Below are positions 26,778 through 36,281 of a stretch of 64,000 nucleotides of DNA, piece by piece. Made by a program: the position numbers and the translations under genes. Where the stretch lies: positions 139,320 to 203,319 of the forward strand of contig JBJMQS010000037.1 of the NCBI GenBank assembly GCA_045802605.1. The letters are read 5' to 3'. The notes under the pieces are model-generated. The model was not told the origin of the DNA. It made no database searches and saw only the letters and a list, made by a program, of their open reading frames with translations. The stretch is from JBJMQS01 sp045802605 (GTDB taxonomy: Bacteria > Planctomycetota > Planctomycetia > Gemmatales > Gemmataceae). The number at the start of each line of letters is the position of its first letter. Within the stretch, counting starts at the first letter, position 1.

Positions 26778-27758
26778 ATGCATTTGGTAATCGTGCTACC
26801 GGTGTACAACGATTGGGCCGCGGCCGATGCGCTGCTGGCTCAGATCGACTCTGCCCTCGTTCGAGCGCAACTCTCCGCGCGTGTACTGCTCGTGGACGAT
26901 GGCTCGGTGCAAGCGCCGCCCCCCGGTTTCGCCTCCGCATCCTTCCGCGCCCTGAACGGCGTGAAACTTCTGACACTTCGCCGCAACGTCGGCCATCAGC
27001 GTGCCATCGTGCTCGGCTTGGCCTACCAACACGCGCGCGGCAACTACGACGCCGTCCTCGTTATGGACTCCGATGGCGAAGATCGCGCCGACGATGTGCC
27101 GCGACTGGTCGAAGCCTTCGAAGCAGCCAACCGCGAAAAGATCATTTTCGCGGAACGTCGTCGCCGGACTGAGTCGCTCGTCTTTCGCGCTTTCTATTGG
27201 CTCTACCGGCAAATGCATTTGGTGCTGACCGGTCTGCGCGTCCGCGTCGGCAACTTCAGCATCCTGCCGGCCGCTGCTGTCGAAAGCTTGATGGCCGTGC
27301 CGGAGACGTGGAATCATGTCGCCGCCGCCGTCTTCAAGAGCCGGCTGCGTTACGACACCATTCCCACGACGCGGGGCTTCCGCATCGCCGGCCGGTCGAG
27401 CATGAACTTTGTCGCTCTGGTGGTCCACGGCTTATCGGCACTATCAGTGTTCGGCGAAATTGTCGGCGTGCGATTGATGGTCGCGAGCACCGCGCTGTTC
27501 TTGACCGTCGGCGGGACGGCTGCCGCCGTGTTGGGGTGGTCCTTGGGCACCAACCGGCCAATTCCCGCATGGGCCGCGGTCGGCGGCGGGTTGGCCGTGG
27601 TGCTGCTCACGCAACTCGTGGTCGTGTCGTTTTTGGCCGCATTATCGATTCTGTCCGCACGCAATGCACAGAACTTCCTGCCCCTGCGCGATTGGAAGTT
27701 CTTCGTACGCCGGGCCCGGCGACTGCCACATTCGGAACAGCTTCGCAACGCGGCGTGA
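26778..27758 (+). CDS. Glycosyltransferase family 2, dolichyl-phosphate-mannose-synthase-like, with C-terminal membrane segments
   Basis: 326 residues from the ATG at 26778 (the frame is open upstream into the hairpin, which I exclude). GT-A fold: VIVLPVYNDW at the start, LLVDDGS (about 40), then the metal site VMDSDGEDRADD. The C-terminal 100 residues contain two hydrophobic segments, as in polyprenyl-phosphate glycosyltransferases of the DPM1/DesVII-like group. It probably transfers a sugar to a lipid carrier at the inner membrane. The specific sugar is unknown. No neighbouring sugar genes help. Confidence 0.82.
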   Translation: MHLVIVLPVYNDWAAADALLAQIDSALVRAQLSARVLLVDDGSVQAPPPGFASASFRALNGVKLLTLRRNVGHQRAIVLGLAYQHARGNYDAVLVMDSDGEDRADDVPRLVEAFEAANREKIIFAERRRRTESLVFRAFYWLYRQMHLVLTGLRVRVGNFSILPAAAVESLMAVPETWNHVAAAVFKSRLRYDTIPTTRGFRIAGRSSMNFVALVVHGLSALSVFGEIVGVRLMVASTALFLTVGGTAAAVLGWSLGTNRPIPAWAAVGGGLAVVLLTQLVVVSFLAALSILSARNAQNFLPLRDWKFFVRRARRLPHSEQLRNAA

Positions 27759-27931
27759 AAAAGCCGTTCTCACTTATTCTTTCGACTCGTTAGGACTAAT
27801 CCGCACCCGGCGCTTCTCGTGCGCGATCAGTCGCGAACATGGGACGACTCAATCCTTCTTGCGGATCCCTTTGCACTTGCCGCGCATTCTGAACCGAATC
27901 AACTCTCGATTCTCGATGCGAGGGATTCGCC

Positions 27932-28639
27932 ATGCGACGGTGGTATTTGCAATTGTTGGGCGCAGCCGGTTTGGCTGTGCTTCCGAGCGGCTTGTTGGCT
28001 CAGTCGCCCCCGCAGCGGCAGTTGCCACCGAACCCGCCACCCCCGCCGGTGCCCACCCGTATCAGCGGTGACCCGGAAGCGTTCCGAGCGGCATCGCCGT
28101 ACAATCCGACGTTCATCGGTCGGCCGTTGCCGAGCCCGATTTACAACCTCCCGAATTTCGTGCTCTGTTGTGAGTGGCCAAATCAAAGCTTTGAGCCTTT
28201 CGTTGCGCCGAATTGGCGTGACGGTTGGGGTGATCGCTGCGGCGACTACAACTCCTGCGGCGGCATCTTCCGGCGCAACAATTTCGGCTGCGGCGGATGC
28301 GACTCTGGCTGCGGTGGCTGTCACTCCGGCTGCGGTTGCACCGGCAACGCACCGGCCGCTCCGCCCCCGCCGCCGACTCGTGCCCCCGTCCAAATGAAGC
28401 AAGTGCAAGCACTGGAACCGGTCGGCTATTGGTTCCACAAAGAGAAGGATCCGGCGCCAGTGCCCGCTTGCGAGGCCTGCCCGGTACACGGCCCAGCGCC
28501 GGCCCATCACCTGCCGACCGGCGCAAACCTAGGCTGCACCAACTGCAGCTCATGGGAATCGGAAGCGGTGTTCGTGTTCGGCTCTTGCAAGCAATTTTTC
28601 GGCCAGCCCACTCACGATTGGTTGCATCGCGGCCGGTAA
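27932..28639 (+). CDS. Secreted Cys/Gly/Pro-rich protein of unknown function
   Basis: 235 residues with GAGGG about seven bases before ATG 27932. A signal peptide (MRRWYLQLLGAAGLAVLPSGLLA) leads into a Pro-rich stretch, then a region with the repeated pattern CGGCDSGCGGCHSGCGC (about 130-146), a second Pro-rich linker, and a C-terminal part with paired cysteines (CEAC, CTNC). The clustered CxxC pairs suggest metal binding or disulfide cross-linking in the cell envelope. I recognise no family. A clear terminator follows, so it is the end of its transcript. Confidence 0.75.
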   Translation: MRRWYLQLLGAAGLAVLPSGLLAQSPPQRQLPPNPPPPPVPTRISGDPEAFRAASPYNPTFIGRPLPSPIYNLPNFVLCCEWPNQSFEPFVAPNWRDGWGDRCGDYNSCGGIFRRNNFGCGGCDSGCGGCHSGCGCTGNAPAAPPPPPTRAPVQMKQVQALEPVGYWFHKEKDPAPVPACEACPVHGPAPAHHLPTGANLGCTNCSSWESEAVFVFGSCKQFFGQPTHDWLHRGR

Positions 28640-28659
28640 GAATTCGTCAGAACATGGAT

Positions 28660-28690
28660 CGCCCGGCGCGATTGCGCCGGGCGTTTTCGT
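28660..28690 (+). terminator. Rho-independent terminator
   Basis: CGCCCGGCGC (28660-28669) pairs perfectly with GCGCCGGGCG (28674-28683) over a four-base loop, followed by TTTTCGTTT. It lies 21 bases after the stop of the Cys-rich protein gene and before corA. Confidence 0.88.
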
Positions 28691-28731
28691 TTGTGCACCT
28701 AAAACAATGGATGAGCTAACAGAGCAAATCC

Positions 28732-29802
28732 ATGATTCAAATTCACCGGTTTGGCAATGTCACGCACCAGTGCGAACATTTGGCCGTCGACCAACTCCCG
28801 GCCTCAGTCAGCGACCTGGCCGACGACGATGTCATCTGGATCGATCTCCATGAGCCGACAGCGGAAGAAGAGCAAAGGGTCTTCGAGCAGTTTTTCAAAA
28901 TACACACTCTGACACTCGAAGACATCACAAAGCCACGGCGAGAGAAAGAGCAGGGGGCGCATCTCCCCAAGGTCGAAGAGTTTCCCAATTACTTATTCGT
29001 CATCGTGAACCCACTGCCCAAAGAGCTGACCGATGCTCAAACCAAACCGGTAACGGAAATCCCGGCCCAGCATCGCACCATTGTCTCTTGGGTGCGGTCG
29101 CTCCGGCGCACCCGGCCGCAACTCAGCGCCATTCTCTCTCGCAACGTGCTGATCACGCACCATTATCAACCGCTCGCCTGCACGGCCGAAATCGATGCTT
29201 ATGTGCACCGTCATGGGGACTGCGTCGGCCGGGGCCCGGACTATGTGTTTCACCTCATCCTTGATGCCATGGTCGATGAGTACGCGCCGGTCGTAGAACG
29301 CGTGGCCGATCGGCTCGATCGGTTGGAATCGCGCATCTTCCGCGACCCGAGCCCGAAGATTCTCTACCGCATCCTTCGCCTCAAGCGCTTGGTCACATCG
29401 CTGCGGAAGACCTTGATATTGGAACGCGAAGTGCTCGCTCGGCTCACTCGCGGCGAGTTTTCACTCGTGGAGGAACGCGAACGAGTGTACTACCGCAATG
29501 TGTTCGACCACTTGGTCCGATACACGGAGCTCATCGAGTCGGCCCGCGAAATGGTGACCGACCTCATGGAAGCGCATCTGTCGGCGACGTCGAACCGGCT
29601 CAACGCGATCATGAAAGTACTGGCGATGATCTCAACAATCATCCTGCCGATGACACTTATCGCCGGGATTTATGGGATGAATTTCGAAACCGGATTCTGG
29701 CCGGATTTGAAGAATCCGTGGGGCTTTCCGATTTCGATCGCCTTGATGGGCCTGACCGGCCTGATCGCCTACCTCTGGTTCCGCTGGAAGAAATGGGCCT
29801 AG
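28732..29802 (+). CDS. corA: Magnesium/cobalt transporter CorA family
   Basis: 356 residues: a long cytoplasmic N-terminal domain, a stalk helix (about 215-290) and two C-terminal transmembrane helices. TM1 ends with the selectivity signature YGMNF (314-318). Very short periplasmic loop, then TM2 and a basic tail KKWA. CorA pentamers take up Mg2+ (or Co2+/Ni2+) across the inner membrane. Start ATG 28732 is just downstream of the terminator. Two bases separate it from the DUF6717 gene. Confidence 0.95.
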   Translation: MIQIHRFGNVTHQCEHLAVDQLPASVSDLADDDVIWIDLHEPTAEEEQRVFEQFFKIHTLTLEDITKPRREKEQGAHLPKVEEFPNYLFVIVNPLPKELTDAQTKPVTEIPAQHRTIVSWVRSLRRTRPQLSAILSRNVLITHHYQPLACTAEIDAYVHRHGDCVGRGPDYVFHLILDAMVDEYAPVVERVADRLDRLESRIFRDPSPKILYRILRLKRLVTSLRKTLILEREVLARLTRGEFSLVEERERVYYRNVFDHLVRYTELIESAREMVTDLMEAHLSATSNRLNAIMKVLAMISTIILPMTLIAGIYGMNFETGFWPDLKNPWGFPISIALMGLTGLIAYLWFRWKKWA

Positions 29803-29804
29803 TC

Positions 29805-30149
29805 ATGAACTCCATCTTGGTCATTCATCCGTACAAGTCCGGCGGCGTGTGGATGTTCGATGACCCGAAGGTCGGCCTGCACCGCGAGCCCTTCGTCTCG
29901 GGTGCCGATGACATCTTGGACAAAATCACATCGCATATCCCCAATGCGGAGTCGGGCGTCACGGTGTTGTTTTCATCGCAACCGTTTCCAGGCTTTGAGC
30001 ACGAGCTGAACTGGCAGCGCGGAGAATTCTCCGGCAACTGGTATCGCAGTGCCAAGCTCGGAATGGAAGGCTGGCTCTGCCCAGCACTCTTCAAGTATTT
30101 CCCGCAAGCGCCCGAGAAGATCTACGTGCAAGTGAAGCCCAAATCCTAA
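29805..30149 (+). CDS. DUF6717 family protein
   Basis: 114 residues, start ATG 29805 two bases after the corA stop (an earlier in-frame start would overlap corA heavily). The pattern ILVIHPYK-x4-WMFDDPKVGLHREPFV, then FSSQPFPGFEHELNW and MEGWLCPALFKYF, is characteristic of DUF6717, common in planctomycetes. Probably a small soluble cytoplasmic protein; function unknown. Its stop codon TAA is the first three bases of the following palindrome. Confidence 0.85.
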   Translation: MNSILVIHPYKSGGVWMFDDPKVGLHREPFVSGADDILDKITSHIPNAESGVTVLFSSQPFPGFEHELNWQRGEFSGNWYRSAKLGMEGWLCPALFKYFPQAPEKIYVQVKPKS

Positions 30150-30211
30150 CGAGCCGGAAGCGTAAGCGACGGAGTATTCCTAACTCCGTCGCTTACGCTT
30201 CCGGCTCGTTA
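30147..30211. repeat. Hairpin 'TAACGAGCCGGAAGCGTAAG' type, convergent gap
   Basis: TAACGAGCCGGAAGCGTAAG with its continuation GCGACGGAGT is mirrored exactly through 30211 with a loop of only a few bases. The arm supplies the TAA stop of the DUF6717 gene on the plus strand. On the minus strand it encodes the last residues and stop (NEPEA, TAA) of the pseudouridine synthase. It differs in sequence from the CAGAG hairpins. Confidence 0.92.
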
Positions 30212-30903
30212 AATGCAAATCCAAATCGCCGCCAACTCGCGGGCACCGCAGCCTTCAATGTCATCGCTTCATGTGAAATCGGATGCTCGAATTTCAATCT
30301 CCGCGCATGCAGCGCGATGCCGGGCGCGAAGTCAACTTGGCTATCATACATTCGATCGCCCACGATCGGACGGCCGCGTGACGATAACTGCACTCGCAGT
30401 TGATGCGTTCGGCCGGTGCGCGGCCGCAACTCCAGCCACGAGAATCCGCCCGCCCGGGCCTTCGTTTCATAATCGGTCCGCGCCTGCTTCGCATCCGGCG
30501 CGTCCTGTTTCAGCGCTTGCACTTTCGCTTGCAACGGATCCTTCCACAGCCAGTCGGTCATCGTGCCCGCGGCCGGTTCAACCACGCCATCGATGACTGC
30601 CCAATAAATTTTCTCGACCGCACTTTCGCGGAACTGCTCACTCAATCGCGCGGCCGCCTTGCTCGTGCGTGCGAACAGCAGCACACCGGAGGTCGGTAAA
30701 TCGAGGCGGTGCACGATGCCGAGGAAGACATTGCCGGGCTTTTCGTACTTGGTTTTGAGGTAAGCCTTCACGGCCCGGTCGATTGTTTCGTTGGTGCCGT
30801 CGAAGTGCGTGCTGCGGATGCCGGCGGGCTTGGCCACCGCGATCAGGTGATTGTCCTCGAAAAGAATGTCGAGTTCGTCACCCACGCGGCATCCCTTGTG
30901 CAT
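30193..30903 (-). CDS. RluA-family pseudouridine synthase
   Basis: About 236 residues from ATG 30903 (an ATG at 30912 is also possible). It isomerises uridine in rRNA or tRNA. The catalytic motif HRLDLPTSGVLLFA holds the essential Asp; ELRPRTGRTHQLRVQLSSRGRPIVGD is the other family signature. There is no S4 domain, so it is the short RluA/TruC-like form, and the exact target cannot be told. The C-terminal five codons and stop lie inside the palindrome at 30147-30211. Confidence 0.9.
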   Translation of the reverse strand: MHKGCRVGDELDILFEDNHLIAVAKPAGIRSTHFDGTNETIDRAVKAYLKTKYEKPGNVFLGIVHRLDLPTSGVLLFARTSKAAARLSEQFRESAVEKIYWAVIDGVVEPAAGTMTDWLWKDPLQAKVQALKQDAPDAKQARTDYETKARAGGFSWLELRPRTGRTHQLRVQLSSRGRPIVGDRMYDSQVDFAPGIALHARRLKFEHPISHEAMTLKAAVPASWRRFGFAFNEPEA

Positions 30904-30910
30904 CGTTCTC

Positions 30911-30918
30911 ATTATAAT
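30911..30918. promoter_or_regulatory. Self-complementary -10-like element ATTATAAT between divergent genes
   Basis: ATTATAAT reads the same on both strands, giving a TATAAT hexamer for both the leftward pseudouridine synthase (ATG 30903, 8 bases away) and the rightward small gene (ATG 30950). No good -35 hexamer is visible on either side. If it is used leftward, the transcript would be nearly leaderless. Confidence 0.35.
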
Positions 30919-30949
30919 TAAATCGTCGCCCGAGGTTGCGCAGGAGTTT

Positions 30950-31183
30950 ATGAATCAATATCCATTGGCCGAGCGAAAGCTGATCTATCGCGTGCTGCAT
31001 TCGCAATTGGCCGAATTTCCCGACCTGATGGATGGCGAGTTTTTGCTCGATTTGCAGCGGTCGCTGCAAACAATCGCCCAGGCCGAGGGCATCGATGTCG
31101 CCGATCACGGGGCCTGGGATGAATGGCTTGGCAACGTGCCCACTGCCTGCGATGTTCGCATGGCAGGCCGGCGAGAGCTGTAA
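30950..31183 (+). CDS. Small hypothetical protein
   Basis: 77 residues; ATG 30950 with AGGAG four bases upstream. Sequence is soluble and mostly helical (LAERKLIYRVLHSQLAEFPDLMDGEFLLDLQRSL...), with an acidic middle and a basic end (AGRREL). No family recognised. Its TAA stop overlaps the ATG of the FIST-domain gene (TAATG), so the two are translationally coupled and probably work together. Confidence 0.75.
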   Translation: MNQYPLAERKLIYRVLHSQLAEFPDLMDGEFLLDLQRSLQTIAQAEGIDVADHGAWDEWLGNVPTACDVRMAGRREL

Positions 31184-32355
31184 TGCCGTTTGCCTCCGCA
31201 CTATCGACTGAGAAGTCCCCTCTGCGTGCCGTCGCCGAGGTTGTGGCTGCCACCAACACGCTGCCCGGCCCGCCCAGCCTCGCGGTCGTGTTCTTCTCGA
31301 CGCACCATTTGCCCGCGGCCGCCAACATTGGCCGGCAACTGCAGGAGAAGCTCGACCCGGATTGTTTGATCGGCTGTCAGGGCGAAGCGATCGCCGGCAC
31401 CGGACGCGAAGTCGAAGGTGAGCCCGCGCTGAGTTTGTGGGTCGCTCACTGGGGCGGCAAAGTCACGGCCGAGTGTTTTCACCTCACACCGGAATTGACG
31501 CCTGATGGCCCGACGCTTTTTGGCTGGCCCGATTCGCTCGTCGATACCGACTTCACCAAATCGCTCATGCTCACGCTCGGCGATCCGTACACATTCCCCG
31601 CCACCGATTTGTTTTTGCCCCGCCTCAACGAAGACTACGCCGGCTTGCGCGTCCACGGCGGCATGGCGAGCGGTATGAGCGATCGCGGCCAAACCCGGCT
31701 TCTCTTGAACGACTCGGTTTACGACGATGGGGCCGTCGGTGTGTTGCTGCGTGGCAACGTTGGCATCCGCGGCGTGGTGTCGCAAGGCTGCCGGCCCGTG
31801 GGTCATCCGTACGTTGTCACCAAGGCAAAAGAAAACATCATCTTCGAGCTCGGCGGAAAGCCTCCCGTCTTTCAACTTCGCGATCTCTTGCGACAGTTGC
31901 CGGAACTCGATCAACAAATGTTTCAACAGGGCCCGCATATCGGCCTGGCGATGAGCGAGTTGAAGGATCAGTTTGGCCGCGATGATTTCCTGGTGCGCAA
32001 TCTCTACGGCATGGATCCGCAAAATGGCGCAATCGCGATCACCGATCGTGTGCGCGTGGGGCAGACGGTGCAGTTCTTGGTGCGCGATGCCGCCAGCGCG
32101 GATGATGACCTGCACGTCTTGCTGAAGCAAGACCGCGAGAAACACACAGGCAAGCCGGCCGGCGCGTTGATGTTCACCTGCAATGGCCGGGGCACGCGGT
32201 TATTCCCGCATCCACATCACGATGCGGCCGCCATCGCCGCGGAATTCGGGCCGATTCCGCTGGCTGGCTTCTTCGCTGCCGGGGAACTCGGCCCCGTCGG
32301 CGGCAAAAACTTTCTGCACGGATTCACCGCCAGCGTGGTTCTGTTCGAAGAATAA
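31183..32355 (+). CDS. FIST N- and C-domain protein
   Basis: 390 residues starting at the ATG of the TAATG overlap (31183). The N-terminal half shows FIST features (LAVVFFSTHHLPAAANIGRQL, DPDCLIGCQGEAIAGTGREVEG, VHGGMASG). The C-terminal half has the FIST_C pattern QFLVRDAASADDDL, GALMFTCNGRGTRLFPHPHHDA and PLAGFFAAGELGPVGGKNFLHGFTASVVLF. FIST domains are thought to be intracellular ligand-sensing (possibly amino-acid-binding) modules of signalling proteins; here there is no fused output domain. Partner of the small protein upstream. Confidence 0.88.
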   Translation: MPFASALSTEKSPLRAVAEVVAATNTLPGPPSLAVVFFSTHHLPAAANIGRQLQEKLDPDCLIGCQGEAIAGTGREVEGEPALSLWVAHWGGKVTAECFHLTPELTPDGPTLFGWPDSLVDTDFTKSLMLTLGDPYTFPATDLFLPRLNEDYAGLRVHGGMASGMSDRGQTRLLLNDSVYDDGAVGVLLRGNVGIRGVVSQGCRPVGHPYVVTKAKENIIFELGGKPPVFQLRDLLRQLPELDQQMFQQGPHIGLAMSELKDQFGRDDFLVRNLYGMDPQNGAIAITDRVRVGQTVQFLVRDAASADDDLHVLLKQDREKHTGKPAGALMFTCNGRGTRLFPHPHHDAAAIAAEFGPIPLAGFFAAGELGPVGGKNFLHGFTASVVLFEE

Positions 32356-32364
32356 ATGAGACAT

Positions 32365-32452
32365 TTGAACCGCAGAGAACGCAGAGAGCGCTGAGAAAAC
32401 CAAAACTAGGCATTTGGTTTTCTCAGCGCTCTCTGCGTTCTCTGCGGTTCAA
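32365..32452. repeat. CAGAG-type hairpin (9-mer version), convergent gap
   Basis: TTGAACCGCAGAGAACGCAG (left) and its mirror ending GCGGTTCAA (right) form an almost uninterrupted stem: GCAGAGAAC, GCAGAGAGC, GCTGAGAAA units and CCAAA around a short loop. On the minus strand the TGA inside 'TTGAACC' is the stop codon of the topoisomerase gene. Confidence 0.94.
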
Positions 32453-33477
32453 TCTTTTGATTTCTTCAAGAACCTTAACACCGCCTGCTCGTCGCGGCTC
32501 AGGCCGCGGCTTGCATTCGTCACCGCCCTCACCTTGGGCAGCTTGTGATCCAAGTAACCCTCAATCACCGCGGGATGGATGTAGCACTTTCGGCACACGG
32601 CCGCCGTGTTGTTCAGCTTGTCCGCGACCGCCGCAATCGCCTTCACCACATTACGCTTCGCCTCGGCCATCGACTCGAAGACGAGCACTGAGCCCAACTC
32701 CGATGCCGCCTGCACCGTGCCGGCCCACGTTCGGAAATCCTTCGCTGTAAAATCCTCGCCAGTGATTTCGCGGATGTAGTCGTTCACATCCTCCGACTTC
32801 ACATCGCACACTTTGCCGTCATCGTCCAAATACTGAAACAACTCCTGGCCCGGCAAATCCTGGCTCTTGCGAACGATCTTCGCCATGCGCGGATCGTCGA
32901 GCTCCACTTCCTGGCGTTTTCCGCTCTTGCCAACGAACGAGAGCCGCACGGACCCGCCGCGAATTTTCGCATGGCGATCCTGCAATGTCGTCAGGCCATA
33001 TGATTTGTTCGATTGCGCGTACTCCTCGTTCCCGATGCGGATGTGCGCGACATCAAGCAAGCGCACGATCGCGGCCAGCACCTTTTCGCGCGGCAACCCG
33101 GGCAGGCGCAAGTCTTTGGCCACTTGCGATCGCAAGGCCGGCAGGATTTTCCCAAACGCAATCATGCGCTCGTATTTGGCCGTATCCCGCACTTCGCGCC
33201 ACTTCGGGTGATACCGGTACTGTTTGCGGCCCCGGTCATCGATGCCGGTGTACTGCAAGTGACCATTGGCGTAGGGACAAATCCAGACATCGCGATAAGC
33301 CGGCGGAATGACCAGCGACTTGATCCGCGCCAGCGTGGCCCGATCACGCACCGGCTTACCATCAGGACGCTGAAAACGAAATTGACTACCGGATTTGACT
33401 CGGCGTATGCCGGGCGCGGAATCATCGACGTAGCGTAACTTGGCGGCGCGAGCGGATTGCGTCGGCGTTTTGGTCAT
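32449..33477 (-). CDS. DNA topoisomerase IB (poxvirus/bacterial type)
   Basis: 342 residues from ATG 33477 (GAGG six bases upstream; the frame stays open a little further). It relaxes supercoils through a 3'-phosphotyrosyl intermediate. Visible family features: PPAYRDVWICPYANGHLQYTGIDDRGRKQYRYHPKW (N-terminal domain), then HIRIGNEEYAQSNKSYGLTTL with a catalytic Arg, KDFRTWAGTV with Arg, and NNTAAVCRKCYIHPAVI with the nucleophilic Tyr. All catalytic positions appear intact. The stop codon lies in the adjacent hairpin arm. Confidence 0.93.
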   Translation of the reverse strand: MTKTPTQSARAAKLRYVDDSAPGIRRVKSGSQFRFQRPDGKPVRDRATLARIKSLVIPPAYRDVWICPYANGHLQYTGIDDRGRKQYRYHPKWREVRDTAKYERMIAFGKILPALRSQVAKDLRLPGLPREKVLAAIVRLLDVAHIRIGNEEYAQSNKSYGLTTLQDRHAKIRGGSVRLSFVGKSGKRQEVELDDPRMAKIVRKSQDLPGQELFQYLDDDGKVCDVKSEDVNDYIREITGEDFTAKDFRTWAGTVQAASELGSVLVFESMAEAKRNVVKAIAAVADKLNNTAAVCRKCYIHPAVIEGYLDHKLPKVRAVTNASRGLSRDEQAVLRFLKKSKD

Positions 33478-33649
33478 GGGCCTCGCGGGTGCAAACGACG
33501 TACCGGCCACAGGAACCACGACGCGTGGGCTAAAGTCAAATCAATTTGCTCATTGGTGGTTTCGACGGCGGCATTCGGCACCGATTGACCCCCCACCCCG
33601 AAAACGGCAACGAAACAACGAAAGTCGCAACCGGGGAGCACTTATCGAG

Positions 33650-35155
<1,506 letters not shown>

Positions 35156-35219
35156 CGCCGGCTCCCAAAATTTGTCGGTCCCGTATTCTACCCGGAGTCG
35201 CCGTAAACGGGTATGATCT

Positions 35220-35307
35220 AAGACTAACCACAGAGGCACAGAGACACAGAGAAAACACAAAGTGGTCTTTGTTTTCTCCGTGTCTCTGTGCCTCTGTGGT
35301 TAGTCTT
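35220..35307. repeat. CAGAG-type hairpin (8-mer version), divergent gap
   Basis: AAGACTAACCACAGAGGCAC with further ACAGAGAC and ACAGAGAA units is mirrored to AGTCTT at 35307. The arm is a tandem of 8-base units (ACAGAGGC, ACAGAGAC, ACAGAGAA). It lies between divergent mmsA and the ureidopropionase gene, 16 bases before the ATG at 35324. Confidence 0.94.
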
Positions 35308-35323
35308 TCGAGAGGTAATTGCC

Positions 35324-36193
35324 ATGCCAAGAATCGTGCGCGGCGGTCTTATTCAAGCCAAACTCAACGAGTCCGCCAACTCGCCGCCGTCGAAGATCAA
35401 AAGCGCGATGACCGAAAAGTCCGTGACCATGATCGCCGAGGCGGCCGGTCGCGGGGCGCAGGTCATCTGCATGCAGGAACTGTTCTACGGCCCATATTTT
35501 TGTGCCGAGCAAGAGATCAAGTGGTACGACCTCACCGAAAAGGTGCCCGACGGTCCGACTACCAAGCTGATGTGCAACGTCGCCAAGAAACACGGCGTTG
35601 TGCTCGTCGTGCCGCTGTATGAGGAGGACGTCACCGGCGTCTATTACAACACGGCGGCCGTGATCGATGCCGACGGCAACTATCTCGGCAAGTACCGCAA
35701 GAATCACATCCCGCACTGTGGCCCGGGCTTCTTTGAGAAGTTCTACTTCAAGCCCGGCAACCTCGGCTATCCGGTCTTTGACACCCGCGTCGGCAAAGTC
35801 GGCGTTTACATTTGTTACGATCGCCACTTCCCCGAAGGGGCCCGGGCTCTGGGCCTGAATGGCGCGGAGATGGTGTTCAATCCCTCGGCGACGGTGGCGG
35901 GGTTATCCGAATATCTTTGGAAGCTCGAACAGCCGGCCCACGCCGTCGCGAATCAGTTCTTCGTCGGCGCGATCAATCGGCCTGGCACGGAAGAGCCGTG
36001 GAAGATTGGCGAGTTCTATGGCCAGAGCTATTTCTGTGACCCGCGTGGCCAAATGCTCTCGGTGGGCAAGCGAGACGCCGATGACATTGTGATCGCCGAC
36101 ATGAACCTCGACATGATCCGCGACGTCCGCAACACCTGGCAGTTCTTCCGCGACCGCCGCCCGGAGACGTATGGTGCATTGACTCAGTTGTAA
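35324..36193 (+). CDS. Beta-ureidopropionase / N-carbamoyl-beta-alanine amidohydrolase (nitrilase superfamily)
   Basis: 289 residues; ATG 35324 with GAGAGG upstream. Hydrolyses N-carbamoyl-beta-alanine (or the 2-methyl form) to beta-alanine, CO2 and ammonia. The nitrilase triad is visible: Glu52 (CMQELFYGP), Lys126 (KYRKNHIP) and Cys164 (VYICYDRHFPEG). The NPSATVAGLSEYLWKLEQPAHAVAN and FFVGAINRPGTE stretches match the carbamoyl-beta-alanine subgroup. Context (dihydropyrimidinase, PreTA) supports this substrate over others. Confidence 0.92.
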   Translation: MPRIVRGGLIQAKLNESANSPPSKIKSAMTEKSVTMIAEAAGRGAQVICMQELFYGPYFCAEQEIKWYDLTEKVPDGPTTKLMCNVAKKHGVVLVVPLYEEDVTGVYYNTAAVIDADGNYLGKYRKNHIPHCGPGFFEKFYFKPGNLGYPVFDTRVGKVGVYICYDRHFPEGARALGLNGAEMVFNPSATVAGLSEYLWKLEQPAHAVANQFFVGAINRPGTEEPWKIGEFYGQSYFCDPRGQMLSVGKRDADDIVIADMNLDMIRDVRNTWQFFRDRRPETYGALTQL

Positions 36194-36266
36194 AAGACTA
36201 TCACCGAGGCACAGAGACACAGAGAAGAGGTTTTCTCTGTGTCTCTGTGCCTCGGTGGTTAGTCTT
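36194..36266. repeat. CAGAG-type hairpin (8-mer version), tandem gap
   Basis: AAGACTATCACCGAGGCAC with ACAGAGAC units is mirrored to AGTCTT at 36266 around a loop at about 36228-36232. It starts directly after the ureidopropionase stop and ends 15 bases before the aminotransferase ATG, filling the space between two co-oriented genes. Confidence 0.93.
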
Positions 36267-36281
36267 CATGGGAACCTTGAA

